A stretch of 42,245 bases of DNA from Rhodovulum sp. (GTDB taxonomy: Bacteria > Pseudomonadota > Alphaproteobacteria > Rhodobacterales > Rhodobacteraceae): positions 1 to 42,245 of the forward strand of contig JACKKC010000027.1 of NCBI GenBank assembly GCA_020637615.1, read 5' to 3'. The notes under the pieces were generated by a model. The model was not told the DNA's origin and did no database searches. It saw nothing but the letters and a program-made list of their open reading frames with translations. The position numbers were made by a program, and so were the translations under genes. Numbering within the stretch: the first letter of the stretch is position 1; each line of letters starts with the position of its first letter. Positions 8,151 to 16,201 of this stretch are shown one piece after another.

Positions 8151-8174
8151 GTGATGCGCCTGTTGGCGCATCAC
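8151..8174. terminator. 10-bp perfect hairpin between murC and panC
   Basis: GTGATGCGCC (8151-8160) pairs perfectly with GGCGCATCAC (8165-8174) around TGTT. It sits between the convergent murC and panC genes and could protect or end either transcript. No T-run follows on either strand, so Rho-independent termination is not assured. The gap 8078-8332 otherwise holds the palindrome at 8185-8200 and no supported gene. Confidence 0.4.
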
Positions 8175-8184
8175 GACTGCTCTC

Positions 8185-8200
8185 CAGGTTAGCTAACCTG
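8185..8200. promoter_or_regulatory. Perfect 16-bp palindrome, candidate operator
   Basis: CAGGTTAGCTAACCTG is fully self-complementary. Palindromes with a central TTAGCTAA core are typical of dimeric winged-helix repressors such as the MarR group. No promoter or gene of more than about ten codons starts just after it, so its target is unclear. It may be left from the ancestral murC-murB spacer. Confidence 0.35.
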
Positions 8201-8332
8201 TATGAAGGCCGGGGAGACGATCGGGCGGCCGTGACGATGGTTTCGACAGGTTTGGGGCGCAGGGCCATGGGCCGGCGCGGGGGCGGTGAGCCTCCTTCGG
8301 GGCCGTTCGGCCGGGCCGCGCCCGCGCCGCGC

Positions 8333-9181
8333 TCAGCGCCTCAGGGGCATGTTGTCGATGAGCCGGACGCCGCCGAGCCAGGCGGCGGCCAGCAGCCGGG
8401 CGGGCTCGTCCGTGCGCGCGGTCGGCGCGAGGTCGGCGTCGCGGCGCAGCTCCAGGTATTCGACCGCATCGAAGCCGGCGGCCAGGATCCCGGCGCGCGC
8501 CGTCGCGACGGCGTGCTCGGCCGGGGTGCCCGCGGCGATGGCGTCGGCGGCCTTTCGCAGCGCCGCGGCGAGCGCCGGGGCGACGGCGCGTTCCGCCGCG
8601 GCGAGCCGGGCATTGCGCGACGAGAGCGCGAGGCCATCGGGCTCGCGCACCGTGGCGCAGCCGGTGATCTCGGTCGGGATGTCGAGGTCCCGGACCAGGC
8701 GCTGCACCAGCCTGAGCTGCTGGAAGTCCTTCTCGCCGAAGAAGGCGCGATCGGCGCCGGTCTGCAGCAGGAGCTTGGCGACGACCGTGGCGACGCCGTC
8801 GAAATGCCCGGGCCGGAAGGCGCCCTCGAGCCCTTCGCCGGCCCCCGCGACGGTGACGGTGGTGGCAAAGCCCGGCGGGTAGATCTGATCGGGATCGGGC
8901 GCATAGAGCAGGTCGATGCCGAGCGGGGCGAGCCTGGCCGCGTCGGCGTCCTCGGTGCGGGGATAGGCGGCCAGGTCGTCGGGGTTGTCGAATTGCCGGG
9001 GATTCACGAAGAGGGTGACGATGACCCGGTCGGAGGTTGCCCGCGCGGCACGGGCGAGGCTCAGGTGGCCCGCGTGCAGCGCGCCCATGGTGGGCACGAC
9101 GCCGACACGCTGACCGGCCGCCTTCCAGCCGGCGACGGCGCTGCGCAGCGCCGGCAGGGTCCGGACGATGGGAATGCCCAT
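8333..9181 (-). CDS. panC: Pantothenate synthetase PanC
   Basis: 282 residues, full family length. PanC joins pantoate and beta-alanine with ATP in the cytosol, the last step of vitamin B5 synthesis. The nucleotidyl-transferase motif VPTMGALHAGHLSL (near 28-41, HxGH), NPRQFDNPDDLAAYPRT, FGEKDFQQL and the KMSKS-equivalent LSSRNARL are present in order. It starts 15 bases after panB on the minus strand with GGAGGC upstream, so the two form an operon. The operon lies antisense within the dcw cluster. Confidence 0.96.
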   Translation of the reverse strand: MGIPIVRTLPALRSAVAGWKAAGQRVGVVPTMGALHAGHLSLARAARATSDRVIVTLFVNPRQFDNPDDLAAYPRTEDADAARLAPLGIDLLYAPDPDQIYPPGFATTVTVAGAGEGLEGAFRPGHFDGVATVVAKLLLQTGADRAFFGEKDFQQLRLVQRLVRDLDIPTEITGCATVREPDGLALSSRNARLAAAERAVAPALAAALRKAADAIAAGTPAEHAVATARAGILAAGFDAVEYLELRRDADLAPTARTDEPARLLAAAWLGGVRLIDNMPLRR

Positions 9182-9196
9182 GGCGCCGCCTCCGGC

Positions 9197-10012
9197 TCAG
9201 GACTCGGAGAAGGTATGCTCGCGCGCCGGGAAGCGGCGGGCGCGCACGTCTTCGGCATAGGCCGCGATCGCCGCATCCGTGGCCTCGCCGAGCTCGGCAT
9301 AGCGGCGCACGAACGACGGGCGGAAGTCGGTGAAGAGGCCGAGCATGTCGTCGACCACCAGGATCTGGCCGTCGCAGGCGGGCGAGGCGCCGATGCCGAT
9401 GGTCGGGATCGGAACCTGCTCGGTGATGCTGCGGGCGAGCGGCTCGGTGATCTTCTCGAGGACGACGGCGAAGGCGCCGGCTTCCGCCACGGCGCGCGCG
9501 TCCTGGATCACCCGCTCGGCCTCGGCGCCGCGACCCTGCACGCGGTAGCCTCCCGTCACGTTGACCGACTGGGGCATGAGGCCCACATGCGCCATCACCG
9601 GGATCGCCCGGCGCGTGAGGAAGCCGATCGTCTCGGCCATCGTCTCGCCGCCCTCGAGCTTGACGGCGGCGCATCCGGTCTCGGCCATGACCCGGGCGGC
9701 GGTGCGGAACGCCTGGTCGGGGCTTTCCTCGTAGCTGCCGAAGGGCAGGTCGACGACGAGCAGCGCGCGCTCGGCGCCGCGGCGGACCGCCCGGCCGTGC
9801 AGGACCATCATCTCGACCGTCACGCCGATCGTGGAGGGCAGGCCGTGCACCACCATGCCGAGGCTGTCGCCGACGAGGATCACGTCGGCATGGGCATCGA
9901 CGAAACGCGCCATGGGCGTGGAATAGGCCGTCAGGCAGACGAGCGGCGTGCCGCCCTTGCGCGCCCGGATGGCCGCCGGCGTCAGGGTCTTCTGCGGCGC
10001 GCTGGCGCTCAT
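9197..10012 (-). CDS. panB: Ketopantoate hydroxymethyltransferase PanB
   Basis: 271 residues. PanB transfers a hydroxymethyl group from 5,10-methylene-THF to alpha-ketoisovalerate, making ketopantoate. TIM-barrel motifs are evident: TAYSTPMARFVD, VILVGDSLGMVVHG, VVDLPFGSYEES, VKLEGG, AHVGLMPQSV, and IGIGASPACDGQILV. The ATG at 10012 (M-S-A-S-A-P) has GGGAGGG about seven bases upstream; the upstream extension in the same frame is unsupported. It is divergent from murB across 101 bases that must hold both starts of transcription if murB has its own. Confidence 0.96.
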   Translation of the reverse strand: MSASAPQKTLTPAAIRARKGGTPLVCLTAYSTPMARFVDAHADVILVGDSLGMVVHGLPSTIGVTVEMMVLHGRAVRRGAERALLVVDLPFGSYEESPDQAFRTAARVMAETGCAAVKLEGGETMAETIGFLTRRAIPVMAHVGLMPQSVNVTGGYRVQGRGAEAERVIQDARAVAEAGAFAVVLEKITEPLARSITEQVPIPTIGIGASPACDGQILVVDDMLGLFTDFRPSFVRRYAELGEATDAAIAAYAEDVRARRFPAREHTFSES

Positions 10013-10113
10013 CGGTGGCCCTCCCCCCCGATTCCGCACCAGCGCGGAACCCGCGGCGGAAGGTCGGCGGAAAGGCGCGGCGCGTCAACCGTGCTTCGTC
10101 CTTGCGAGGTGAC

Positions 10114-11049
10114 ATGAGCGACGGCGGAAATCCCGGTGCGATGCCGCCGGTGCGCGGCGTGCTGACGGCCGGCCGGCCGATGGCGGAATTGACCTGGCTC
10201 CGGGTCGGCGGACCCGCCGATTGGCTGTTCCAGCCGGCGGACGAGGATGACCTGGCCGGGTTTCTCGCCGCATTGCCGGACTCGGTGCCGGTGCTGCCGG
10301 TGGGCGTGGGCTCGAACCTCATCGTGCGCGACGGCGGCATCGCCGGCGTGGTGATCCGGCTGGGGCGTGGCTTCAACGGGATCCGGATCGAGGGCGAGCG
10401 GGTGATCGCCGGGGCGGCGGCGCTCGATGCGCATGTGGCGCGCAGGGCGGCGGAGGCGGGCCTCGACCTGACCTTCCTGCGCACGATTCCGGGCTCGATC
10501 GGCGGCGCGCTGCGGATGAATGCCGGCTGCTACGGCAGCTACATGGCCGATGTCTTCGTCTCGGCGCGGGCGGTGGGGCGCGACGGGGTCGCGGTCGCGC
10601 TCTCGCCTCAGGATCTGGCCTTTGCCTATCGCGCCACCGCCCTGCCGGCGGGTATGGTGGTGACCGAGGTGGTGCTGCGGGGGGTGCCGGGCGCGCCGGC
10701 GGAACTGGCGGCGCGCATGGAGCGGCAGCTAGCGGCGCGCGATGCCTCGCAGCCGACCGGGGAGCGCTCGGCGGGCTCGACCTTCCGCAATCCGGCGGGA
10801 TTCTCCTCCACCGGGCTGGCGGACGACGTGCATGATTTCAAGGCCTGGAAGCTGATCGAGGACGCGGGCATGAGGGGCGCGGCCCTCGGCGGCGCGCAGA
10901 TGTCGCCGAAGCATGCCAATTTCCTGATCAACGCCGGGGGGGCGAAAGCCGCCGATCTGGAGAATTTGGGCGAATTGGTGCGAAAAAAGGTTTTCGAAAC
11001 CAGCGGAATAGCACTAGAATGGGAGATCATGCGGATCGGGAGACCCTGA
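10114..11049 (+). CDS. murB: UDP-N-acetylenolpyruvoylglucosamine reductase MurB
   Basis: 311 residues, type II MurB. This FAD enzyme uses NADPH to reduce enolpyruvyl-UDP-GlcNAc to UDP-MurNAc. FAD-binding segments LRVGGPADW and VGSNLIVRDGG are visible, as are IPGSIGGALRMNAGCYG, the substrate residue region FAYRAT, the catalytic-serine loop RSAGSTFRNP, HANFLIN, and the C-terminal glutamate region (LEWEIMRIG). ATG 10114 has GAGGT three bases upstream. Because panBC separates it from murC on the opposite strand, murB needs its own promoter or read-through. Confidence 0.96.
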   Translation: MSDGGNPGAMPPVRGVLTAGRPMAELTWLRVGGPADWLFQPADEDDLAGFLAALPDSVPVLPVGVGSNLIVRDGGIAGVVIRLGRGFNGIRIEGERVIAGAAALDAHVARRAAEAGLDLTFLRTIPGSIGGALRMNAGCYGSYMADVFVSARAVGRDGVAVALSPQDLAFAYRATALPAGMVVTEVVLRGVPGAPAELAARMERQLAARDASQPTGERSAGSTFRNPAGFSSTGLADDVHDFKAWKLIEDAGMRGAALGGAQMSPKHANFLINAGGAKAADLENLGELVRKKVFETSGIALEWEIMRIGRP

Positions 11050-11108
11050 TCGCGCATGGAAGGCCCGACAAGCCCGGATAAGGGCTGCGGGAAGAAGTTG
11101 AGGCGGGC

Positions 11109-12023
11109 ATGTCGAGCAGGACAGCAGCCCGCATCGCGGTCCTCAAGGGCGGCCGGTCCGCCGAGCGGGAAGTCTCGCTCGTCTCCGGTGCCGAATGTGC
11201 GGCGGCGCTGCGGCAGGAAGGCTATCGGGTCGTCGAGATCGACGCCGGCCCCGATCTTGCGCAAGCCTTGATCGAGGCGAAGCCGGACGTGGTCTTCAAC
11301 GCGCTGCACGGCCGTTGGGGCGAGGACGGCTGCGTGCAGGGCCTGCTGGAATGGCTCGGCATCCCCTATACCCATTCCGGCGTGCTGGCCTCGGCGCTGG
11401 CGATGGACAAGCGCCGCGCCAAGCAGGTCTTCCGCGCCGCGGGCCTGCCGGTGGCCGAGGGCCTGCTCGCCTCGCGCGAGGAGGTGCGGGCCAGCCATCC
11501 GATGCCGCCGCCCTATGTGGTCAAGCCGGTCAACGAGGGTTCCTCGGTCGGGGTCTATATCGTCCCTGCCGGCGCGAACGGTCCGGCGCAGGTCTCCGAC
11601 GACATGCCCGAGACGCTGCTGGTGGAGGCCTTCGTCCCCGGGCGCGAGCTGACCACCGCGGTGATGGGCGACCGGGCGCTGGCGGTGACCGACATCATCG
11701 CCGCGGGCTGGTACGATTATCACGCGAAATACGCGCCGGGCGGGTCGCGGCACGTGGTGCCGGCGGAGCTTCCCGCGGAGATCACCGAGGCCTGCCTCGA
11801 CTATGCGCTGCGCGCCCATGGCGCGCTGGGCTGCCGCGGGGTGAGCCGCACGGATTTCCGCTGGGACGAATCGCGCGGGCTCGCGGGGCTCTATCTCCTG
11901 GAGACCAATACCCAGCCGGGCATGACGCCGACCTCGCTCGCGCCCGAGCAGGCGGCGCATTGCGGCATGTCCTTCGGCGCGCTGGTGCGCTGGATGGTGG
12001 AGGACGCCTCGTGCTTCCGGTGA
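11109..12023 (+). CDS. ddl: D-alanine--D-alanine ligase
   Basis: 304 residues, DdlB-like length. An ATP-grasp ligase that makes the D-Ala-D-Ala dipeptide used by MurF. Motifs: LKGGRSAEREVSL near 13-25, NALHGRWGEDG, the ATP-grasp KPVNEGSSVGV, and the metal/phosphate site ETNTQPGMTPTS at the C-terminus. ATG 11109 follows GAGGCGGGC. The 3' end overlaps the likely ftsQ start by 13 bases. Confidence 0.96.
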   Translation: MSSRTAARIAVLKGGRSAEREVSLVSGAECAAALRQEGYRVVEIDAGPDLAQALIEAKPDVVFNALHGRWGEDGCVQGLLEWLGIPYTHSGVLASALAMDKRRAKQVFRAAGLPVAEGLLASREEVRASHPMPPPYVVKPVNEGSSVGVYIVPAGANGPAQVSDDMPETLLVEAFVPGRELTTAVMGDRALAVTDIIAAGWYDYHAKYAPGGSRHVVPAELPAEITEACLDYALRAHGALGCRGVSRTDFRWDESRGLAGLYLLETNTQPGMTPTSLAPEQAAHCGMSFGALVRWMVEDASCFR

Positions 12024-12886
12024 AGACGCCCCGCCGCGATCCCGCGCCGTCGCGGCTGCGCTACCGGCTGACGCGGCTCTGGCTGCGGCCGGGCTTCCGG
12101 CGGCTGGCGAATTTCGGGCTGCCGATGCTGGCGGGGCTGCTCGCGGCCTGGACGCTCATGGCGGAATACGACCTGCGCGGCCGGGCCATGCTGGCCTTCG
12201 AGCGGGTGCGCGAGGCGATCGTCGACCAGCCGCAATTCGTCATCACCCGCATCGACATCCCCGATGTCAGCCCCGATCTCGCCGAGCAGATCCGGGTCGC
12301 GGCCTTCGTCGACCTGCCGGCCTCGAGCCTCGAGGTGGACGTGGTCTCGGTGCGCGCCCGCATCGAGGCGCTCGACGCGGTGGAGCGGGCCCGCGTCCGG
12401 GCGCTGGCGAGCGGGGTGCTGGAGATCCGCGCCATCGAGCGGGTGCCGGTGGTGGTCTGGCGCTCGGGGCCGGGGCTGCAGCTGCTCGATCCCGCCGGGG
12501 TGCGGGTGGCCGAGGTCGACAGCCGGCTGCGCCGCCCGGACCTGCCGCTGATCGCGGGCGAGGGCGCCGCCGGGCAGGTTCCCGAGGCGCTGGAGCTTTT
12601 CGCGCTGGCCCGGCCCTTGCACGACCGCATCCGCGGCCTCGTGCGCATGGGCGAGCGGCGCTGGGATCTGGTGCTCGACCGCGACCAGGTGATCCGCCTG
12701 CCGGAGACCGGCGCCGCGGCGGCGCTGGCGCATGTCATGGATCTGCAGGCCGCCGAGGATCTGATGGATCGCGACCTGACCGTGGTCGACATGCGCGACC
12801 CGCGGCGGCCGATCCTGCGGCTGGGCGAGAATGCGGTGGCGGAACTGGTTCGGGTGCGGGCGATGGTTGCAGGAGAGGATGCATGA
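12011..12886 (+). CDS. ftsQ: Cell division protein FtsQ
   Basis: 291 residues. FtsQ is a bitopic inner-membrane divisome scaffold that recruits FtsB/FtsL. A short basic cytoplasmic tail is followed by one transmembrane segment (LGPMLAGLLAAW-like, about 33-48), a POTRA region (FVITRIDIPDVS on) and the beta domain. GTG 12011 is chosen because GGAGGA lies about seven bases upstream inside ddl; GTG 12020, which forms a GTGA overlap with the ddl stop, is the alternative. It overlaps ftsA by ATGA. Confidence 0.92.
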   Translation: MLPVKTPRRDPAPSRLRYRLTRLWLRPGFRRLANFGLPMLAGLLAAWTLMAEYDLRGRAMLAFERVREAIVDQPQFVITRIDIPDVSPDLAEQIRVAAFVDLPASSLEVDVVSVRARIEALDAVERARVRALASGVLEIRAIERVPVVVWRSGPGLQLLDPAGVRVAEVDSRLRRPDLPLIAGEGAAGQVPEALELFALARPLHDRIRGLVRMGERRWDLVLDRDQVIRLPETGAAAALAHVMDLQAAEDLMDRDLTVVDMRDPRRPILRLGENAVAELVRVRAMVAGEDA

Positions 12887-14217
12887 GGCGACAGCTCTAC
12901 GAGGTCCAGCGCGCGATGCGCTCGCGGCGCGAGACGGCGCTCCGGCGCGGCGTGATCGCGGTCCTCGACATCGGCACCACCAAGGTCGCCTGCCTCGTGC
13001 TGCAATTCGTGCCCGAGGAGGTCGGCGAAGGCGTCGAGACCCGGCCGGTGCTGCGCCAGGGCGCCTTCCGGGTGATCGGCGCCGCCAACACCCGCTCGCG
13101 CGGCATCGCGCTCGGCGAGATCACCGCGATGGACGAATGCGAGCGGGCGATCCGCACCGCGATCCAGGGCGCGCAGAAGATGGCGAACCTGCGGGTCGAC
13201 CATGTGATCGTGAGCTTCTCCGGCGGGCGGCCGCGCTCCTACGGGGTGGCGGGCGAGATCGAGGTGGAGAACGGTGCGGTGGCCGAGCGCGACATCGGCC
13301 ATGTGCTCGCGGCCTGCGACATTCCCGAATACGGCCACGGCCGCGACGCGATCCATGCGCTGCCGGTGAATTTCGCGCTCGACCACCGCTCGGGGCTGAC
13401 CGACCCGCGCGGCCAGATCGGCCGCAGCCTCGCCGTCGACCTGCATCTGGTGACCGTCGCCGCCACGCCGCTCCGCAACATCCTGCAATGCATCCGGCGC
13501 TGCGACCTCGAACTGGCCGGGGTGGTGGTCGCGCCCTATGCGAGCGGGCTCGCGAGCCTCGTGGAGGACGAGCAGGAACTCGGTGCGGCCTGCGTCGACA
13601 TCGGCGGCGGGGCGACCGGCCTCTCGATCTTCGTGCGGCGGCAGATGATCTACGCCGATTGCGTGCGCATGGGCGGCAGCCACGTCACCTCCGACATCTG
13701 CCAGGGGCTGCAGGTCTCCATGGCCGATGCCGAGCGCCTCAAGACCATGCACGGCGGGCTGGTGGCGACCGGCGTCGACGACCGCGAGATGATCGAGCTG
13801 CCCTCCATCCTCGGCGACTGGGACCACGACCGGCGGCAGATCTCGCGCACCGAGCTGATCGGGGTGATGCGGCCGCGGGTGGAGGAGATCCTCGAGGAGG
13901 TGCGCGCCCGGCTCGACGCCTCGGGATTCGAGTACCTTCCGAGCCAGCGCATCGTGCTGACCGGCGGCTCGGCGCAGATCCCCGGGCTGGAGATGGTCGC
14001 GAGCCACATCCTCGGGCGGCAGTGCCGGGTGGGCAAGCCGCTCCGGGTGCAGGGCCTGCCGCAATCGGCCACCGGGACCGCCTTCGCGACGGCGGTCGGG
14101 CTCGCCATGCATGTCTCCCATCCCCAGGACGAATGCTGGGATTTCGAGATGCCCGCGGACCGCCAGGGGGCCCGCCGCGTCACCCGGGCGCTGCGATGGT
14201 TTAAGGAGAACTGGTAA
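12883..14217 (+). CDS. ftsA: Cell division protein FtsA
   Basis: 444 residues. FtsA is an actin-like ATPase that anchors FtsZ filaments to the membrane and signals to FtsW/FtsI. The actin-fold motifs VLDIGTTKVACL (phosphate 1), the FtsA 1C domain region (HVIVSFSGGRPRSYGV on), CVDIGGGATGLSIF (phosphate 2) and VLTGGSAQIPGLE (adenosine) are visible. The C-terminus ends in an amphipathic membrane-targeting helix (ALRWFKENW). The ATG overlaps the ftsQ stop. No intrinsic terminator follows directly; the next 180 bases are the ftsZ leader. Confidence 0.96.
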   Translation: MRRQLYEVQRAMRSRRETALRRGVIAVLDIGTTKVACLVLQFVPEEVGEGVETRPVLRQGAFRVIGAANTRSRGIALGEITAMDECERAIRTAIQGAQKMANLRVDHVIVSFSGGRPRSYGVAGEIEVENGAVAERDIGHVLAACDIPEYGHGRDAIHALPVNFALDHRSGLTDPRGQIGRSLAVDLHLVTVAATPLRNILQCIRRCDLELAGVVVAPYASGLASLVEDEQELGAACVDIGGGATGLSIFVRRQMIYADCVRMGGSHVTSDICQGLQVSMADAERLKTMHGGLVATGVDDREMIELPSILGDWDHDRRQISRTELIGVMRPRVEEILEEVRARLDASGFEYLPSQRIVLTGGSAQIPGLEMVASHILGRQCRVGKPLRVQGLPQSATGTAFATAVGLAMHVSHPQDECWDFEMPADRQGARRVTRALRWFKENW

Positions 14218-14293
14218 CTTGCGACACCGCGCAACAATTCCGCTTTATCTAGGGGTTAGCTACAATATATTGGGGTCAAACCCATGAAAACGC

Positions 14294-14322
14294 GTGACCC
14301 TAGCGGCGATAATCGCTATATT
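14294..14322 (+). promoter_or_regulatory. Candidate ftsZ promoter with an overlapping dyad
   Basis: GTGACC (14294-14299) and TATATT (14317-14322) are 17 bases apart and match sigma-70-type -35/-10 boxes at four and five of six positions. An inverted repeat GGGTCA (14273-14278) / TGACCC (14295-14300) overlaps the -35 box and could be an operator. A second AT-rich TATATT lies at 14266-14271 with a poor -35. The 180-base spacer is far longer than the other dcw gaps, which fits separate control of ftsZ. Confidence 0.42.
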
Positions 14323-14397
14323 GCGAATCGTGACGACAGGCACGAACTCCGCGATAGGGGCGCGGAGGCAGGGCGAAACCAACAGGCGGATGACACC

Positions 14398-15966
14398 ATG
14401 GCTCTTACACTCAGCATACCGGTTACCCAGGACCTCAGCCCCCGGATCACCGTGATCGGCGTCGGCGGCGCCGGCGGCAACGCCGTCAACAACATGATCG
14501 AGAAGGAGCTCGAGGGCTGCGAGTTCGTGGTGGCCAACACCGACGCCCAGGCGCTGCAGCAGAGCCGTGCCACCAACAAGCTCCAGCTCGGCGCGCGGGT
14601 CACCGAGGGGCTCGGCGCGGGCGCGCGGCCCGAAGTGGGTGCCGCGGCCGCCGAGGAGAGCATCGAGGACATCGTCGAGAAGCTCTCGGGCTGCCACATG
14701 TGCTTCATCACCGGCGGCATGGGCGGCGGCACCGGCACCGGGGCGGCCCCGATCATCGCCAAGGCGGCGCGCGAGATGGGCGTGCTGACCGTGGGCGTGG
14801 TCACCAAGCCCTTCCAGTTCGAGGGCTCGCGCCGCATGCGCCAGGCCGAGAACGGCGTCGACGAGCTGCAGAAGCATGTCGACACGCTCATCATCATCCC
14901 CAACCAGAACCTCTTCCGGCTGGCGAACGAGAAGACCACCTTCACCGACGCCTTCGCGCTCGCCGACGACGTGCTCTACCAGGGCGTGAAGGGCGTCACC
15001 GACCTCATGGTCCGGCCCGGCATCATCAACCTCGACTTCGCCGACGTGCGCTCGGTGATGAACGAGATGGGCAAGGCGATGATGGGCACCGGCGAGGCCG
15101 AGGGCGAGGATCGCGCGGTGCAGGCCGCCGAGAAGGCGATCGCCAACCCGCTCCTGGACGAGATCAGCCTCAAGGGCGCCAAGGGCGTGCTGATCAACAT
15201 CACCGCCGGCCCCGACCTCACGCTCTTCGAGCTCGACGAGGCGGCCAACCGCATCCGCGCCGAGGTCGACCCGGAAGCCAACATCATGGTCGGCTCGACC
15301 CTCGACCCGGAGATGGCCGGCCAGATGCGGGTCTCGGTGGTCGCGACCGGAATCGATGCGCTGGCCCGGAGCGAGAACGTGCCCGTGCCGCAGCGCAAGG
15401 TCGCCGAGCCGATCGCCGCGCCCGCCGCCGCGGCGCCGAAGCCCGCGCCGCAGCCGGCGCCCGAGCCGCTGGCCCAGCCCGAGGTCGCCCGCGCGCCGAG
15501 CTTCGCCGATACGCAGTCGGTCGAGTTCGAGCGCGAGAGCTTCGAGGCCGAGCCGGAATACGCGGCGGCGCCGCAGCCGGTGCCGCAGCCGGCGGAGATG
15601 CAGCGCACCGCGCCCTACGGCCAGCCGAAGATCGGCGCCGCGGGCCAGGACCGGCGGCCGGGCGAGCCCTCGCCGGACGCACTGCGCCGGCTCCAGGCGG
15701 CGGTGCAGAACGTGCCCAAGGCGCAGCCCATGGTCCGGCCGCTCGCTTCCTCGCCGCGCGAGGCCGAGCGCAACAGCCGGCTGACGATCAACAGCCTGAT
15801 CCACAAGATGACCGGGCAGGCGGGGCGCGAGGCGCCGGCTGCGCGCCAGCGGCCGGCGGAACCGGGCTTCGCGGCGCACGAGCCGCATGCCCACGAGCAG
15901 GATTACGAGGATACCGAGCGCGAACGCGTCGACATACCGGCCTTCCTCCGACGTCAGGCCAACTGA
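14398..15966 (+). CDS. ftsZ: Cell division GTPase FtsZ
   Basis: 522 residues, long as is usual in alphaproteobacteria because of a linker of about 170 residues rich in Pro, Ala and Glu. FtsZ is the tubulin homologue that forms the Z ring. GTPase motifs: VIGVGGAGGNAVNNM near 19-33, tubulin signature GGGTGTG at 109-115, and the T7 loop NLDFADVRSVM. The last eleven residues (DIPAFLRRQAN) are the conserved C-terminal peptide that binds FtsA. ATG 14398 gives the usual N-terminus; an in-frame ATG at 14284 would add 38 unlikely residues from the promoter region. A strong terminator follows. Confidence 0.97.
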   Translation: MALTLSIPVTQDLSPRITVIGVGGAGGNAVNNMIEKELEGCEFVVANTDAQALQQSRATNKLQLGARVTEGLGAGARPEVGAAAAEESIEDIVEKLSGCHMCFITGGMGGGTGTGAAPIIAKAAREMGVLTVGVVTKPFQFEGSRRMRQAENGVDELQKHVDTLIIIPNQNLFRLANEKTTFTDAFALADDVLYQGVKGVTDLMVRPGIINLDFADVRSVMNEMGKAMMGTGEAEGEDRAVQAAEKAIANPLLDEISLKGAKGVLINITAGPDLTLFELDEAANRIRAEVDPEANIMVGSTLDPEMAGQMRVSVVATGIDALARSENVPVPQRKVAEPIAAPAAAAPKPAPQPAPEPLAQPEVARAPSFADTQSVEFERESFEAEPEYAAAPQPVPQPAEMQRTAPYGQPKIGAAGQDRRPGEPSPDALRRLQAAVQNVPKAQPMVRPLASSPREAERNSRLTINSLIHKMTGQAGREAPAARQRPAEPGFAAHEPHAHEQDYEDTERERVDIPAFLRRQAN

Positions 15967-16010
15967 TCGGGAGCACCCCCCCACACACCGCAAGTCGGCT
16001 CCCGAGCAAA

Positions 16011-16040
16011 GGCATCCGGACCCCCGGGTGCCTTTTTTCT
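16011..16040 (+). terminator. Intrinsic terminator after ftsZ
   Basis: GGCATCCGG (16011-16019) pairs with CCGGGTGCC (16024-16032), a nine-pair stem with one G-U, loop ACCC, followed directly by six T residues. It lies 45 bases after the ftsZ stop and separates the division genes from lpxC. Confidence 0.9.
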
Positions 16041-16111
16041 TTGCAGCAGAGGCCCCGTTCCGGCGCGATCGGCGGGTGTGTGCAGTGTTGCAAATGGTCA
16101 CAAAGCTTGAT

Positions 16112-16140
16112 TTGTCGCGAATTTGGCCAATCCCTACATT
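16112..16140 (+). promoter_or_regulatory. Candidate lpxC promoter
   Basis: TTGTCG (16112-16117) and TACATT (16135-16140) are separated by exactly 17 bases, 62 bases before the lpxC start and after the ftsZ terminator. Each hexamer matches the sigma-70 consensus at four positions. The order terminator-promoter-gene makes the call reasonable. Confidence 0.55.
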
Positions 16141-16201
16141 GCGCTGCATGAGACAGGCGGAATCCGCAGGAAAATCCGTCGTCGGAAATTCGGGGGCCAT
16201 C

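Noticed and set aside
14284..14397. Longer FtsZ start at ATG 14284
   Set aside because: It would add 38 residues unlike the family and would place the start inside the likely promoter.
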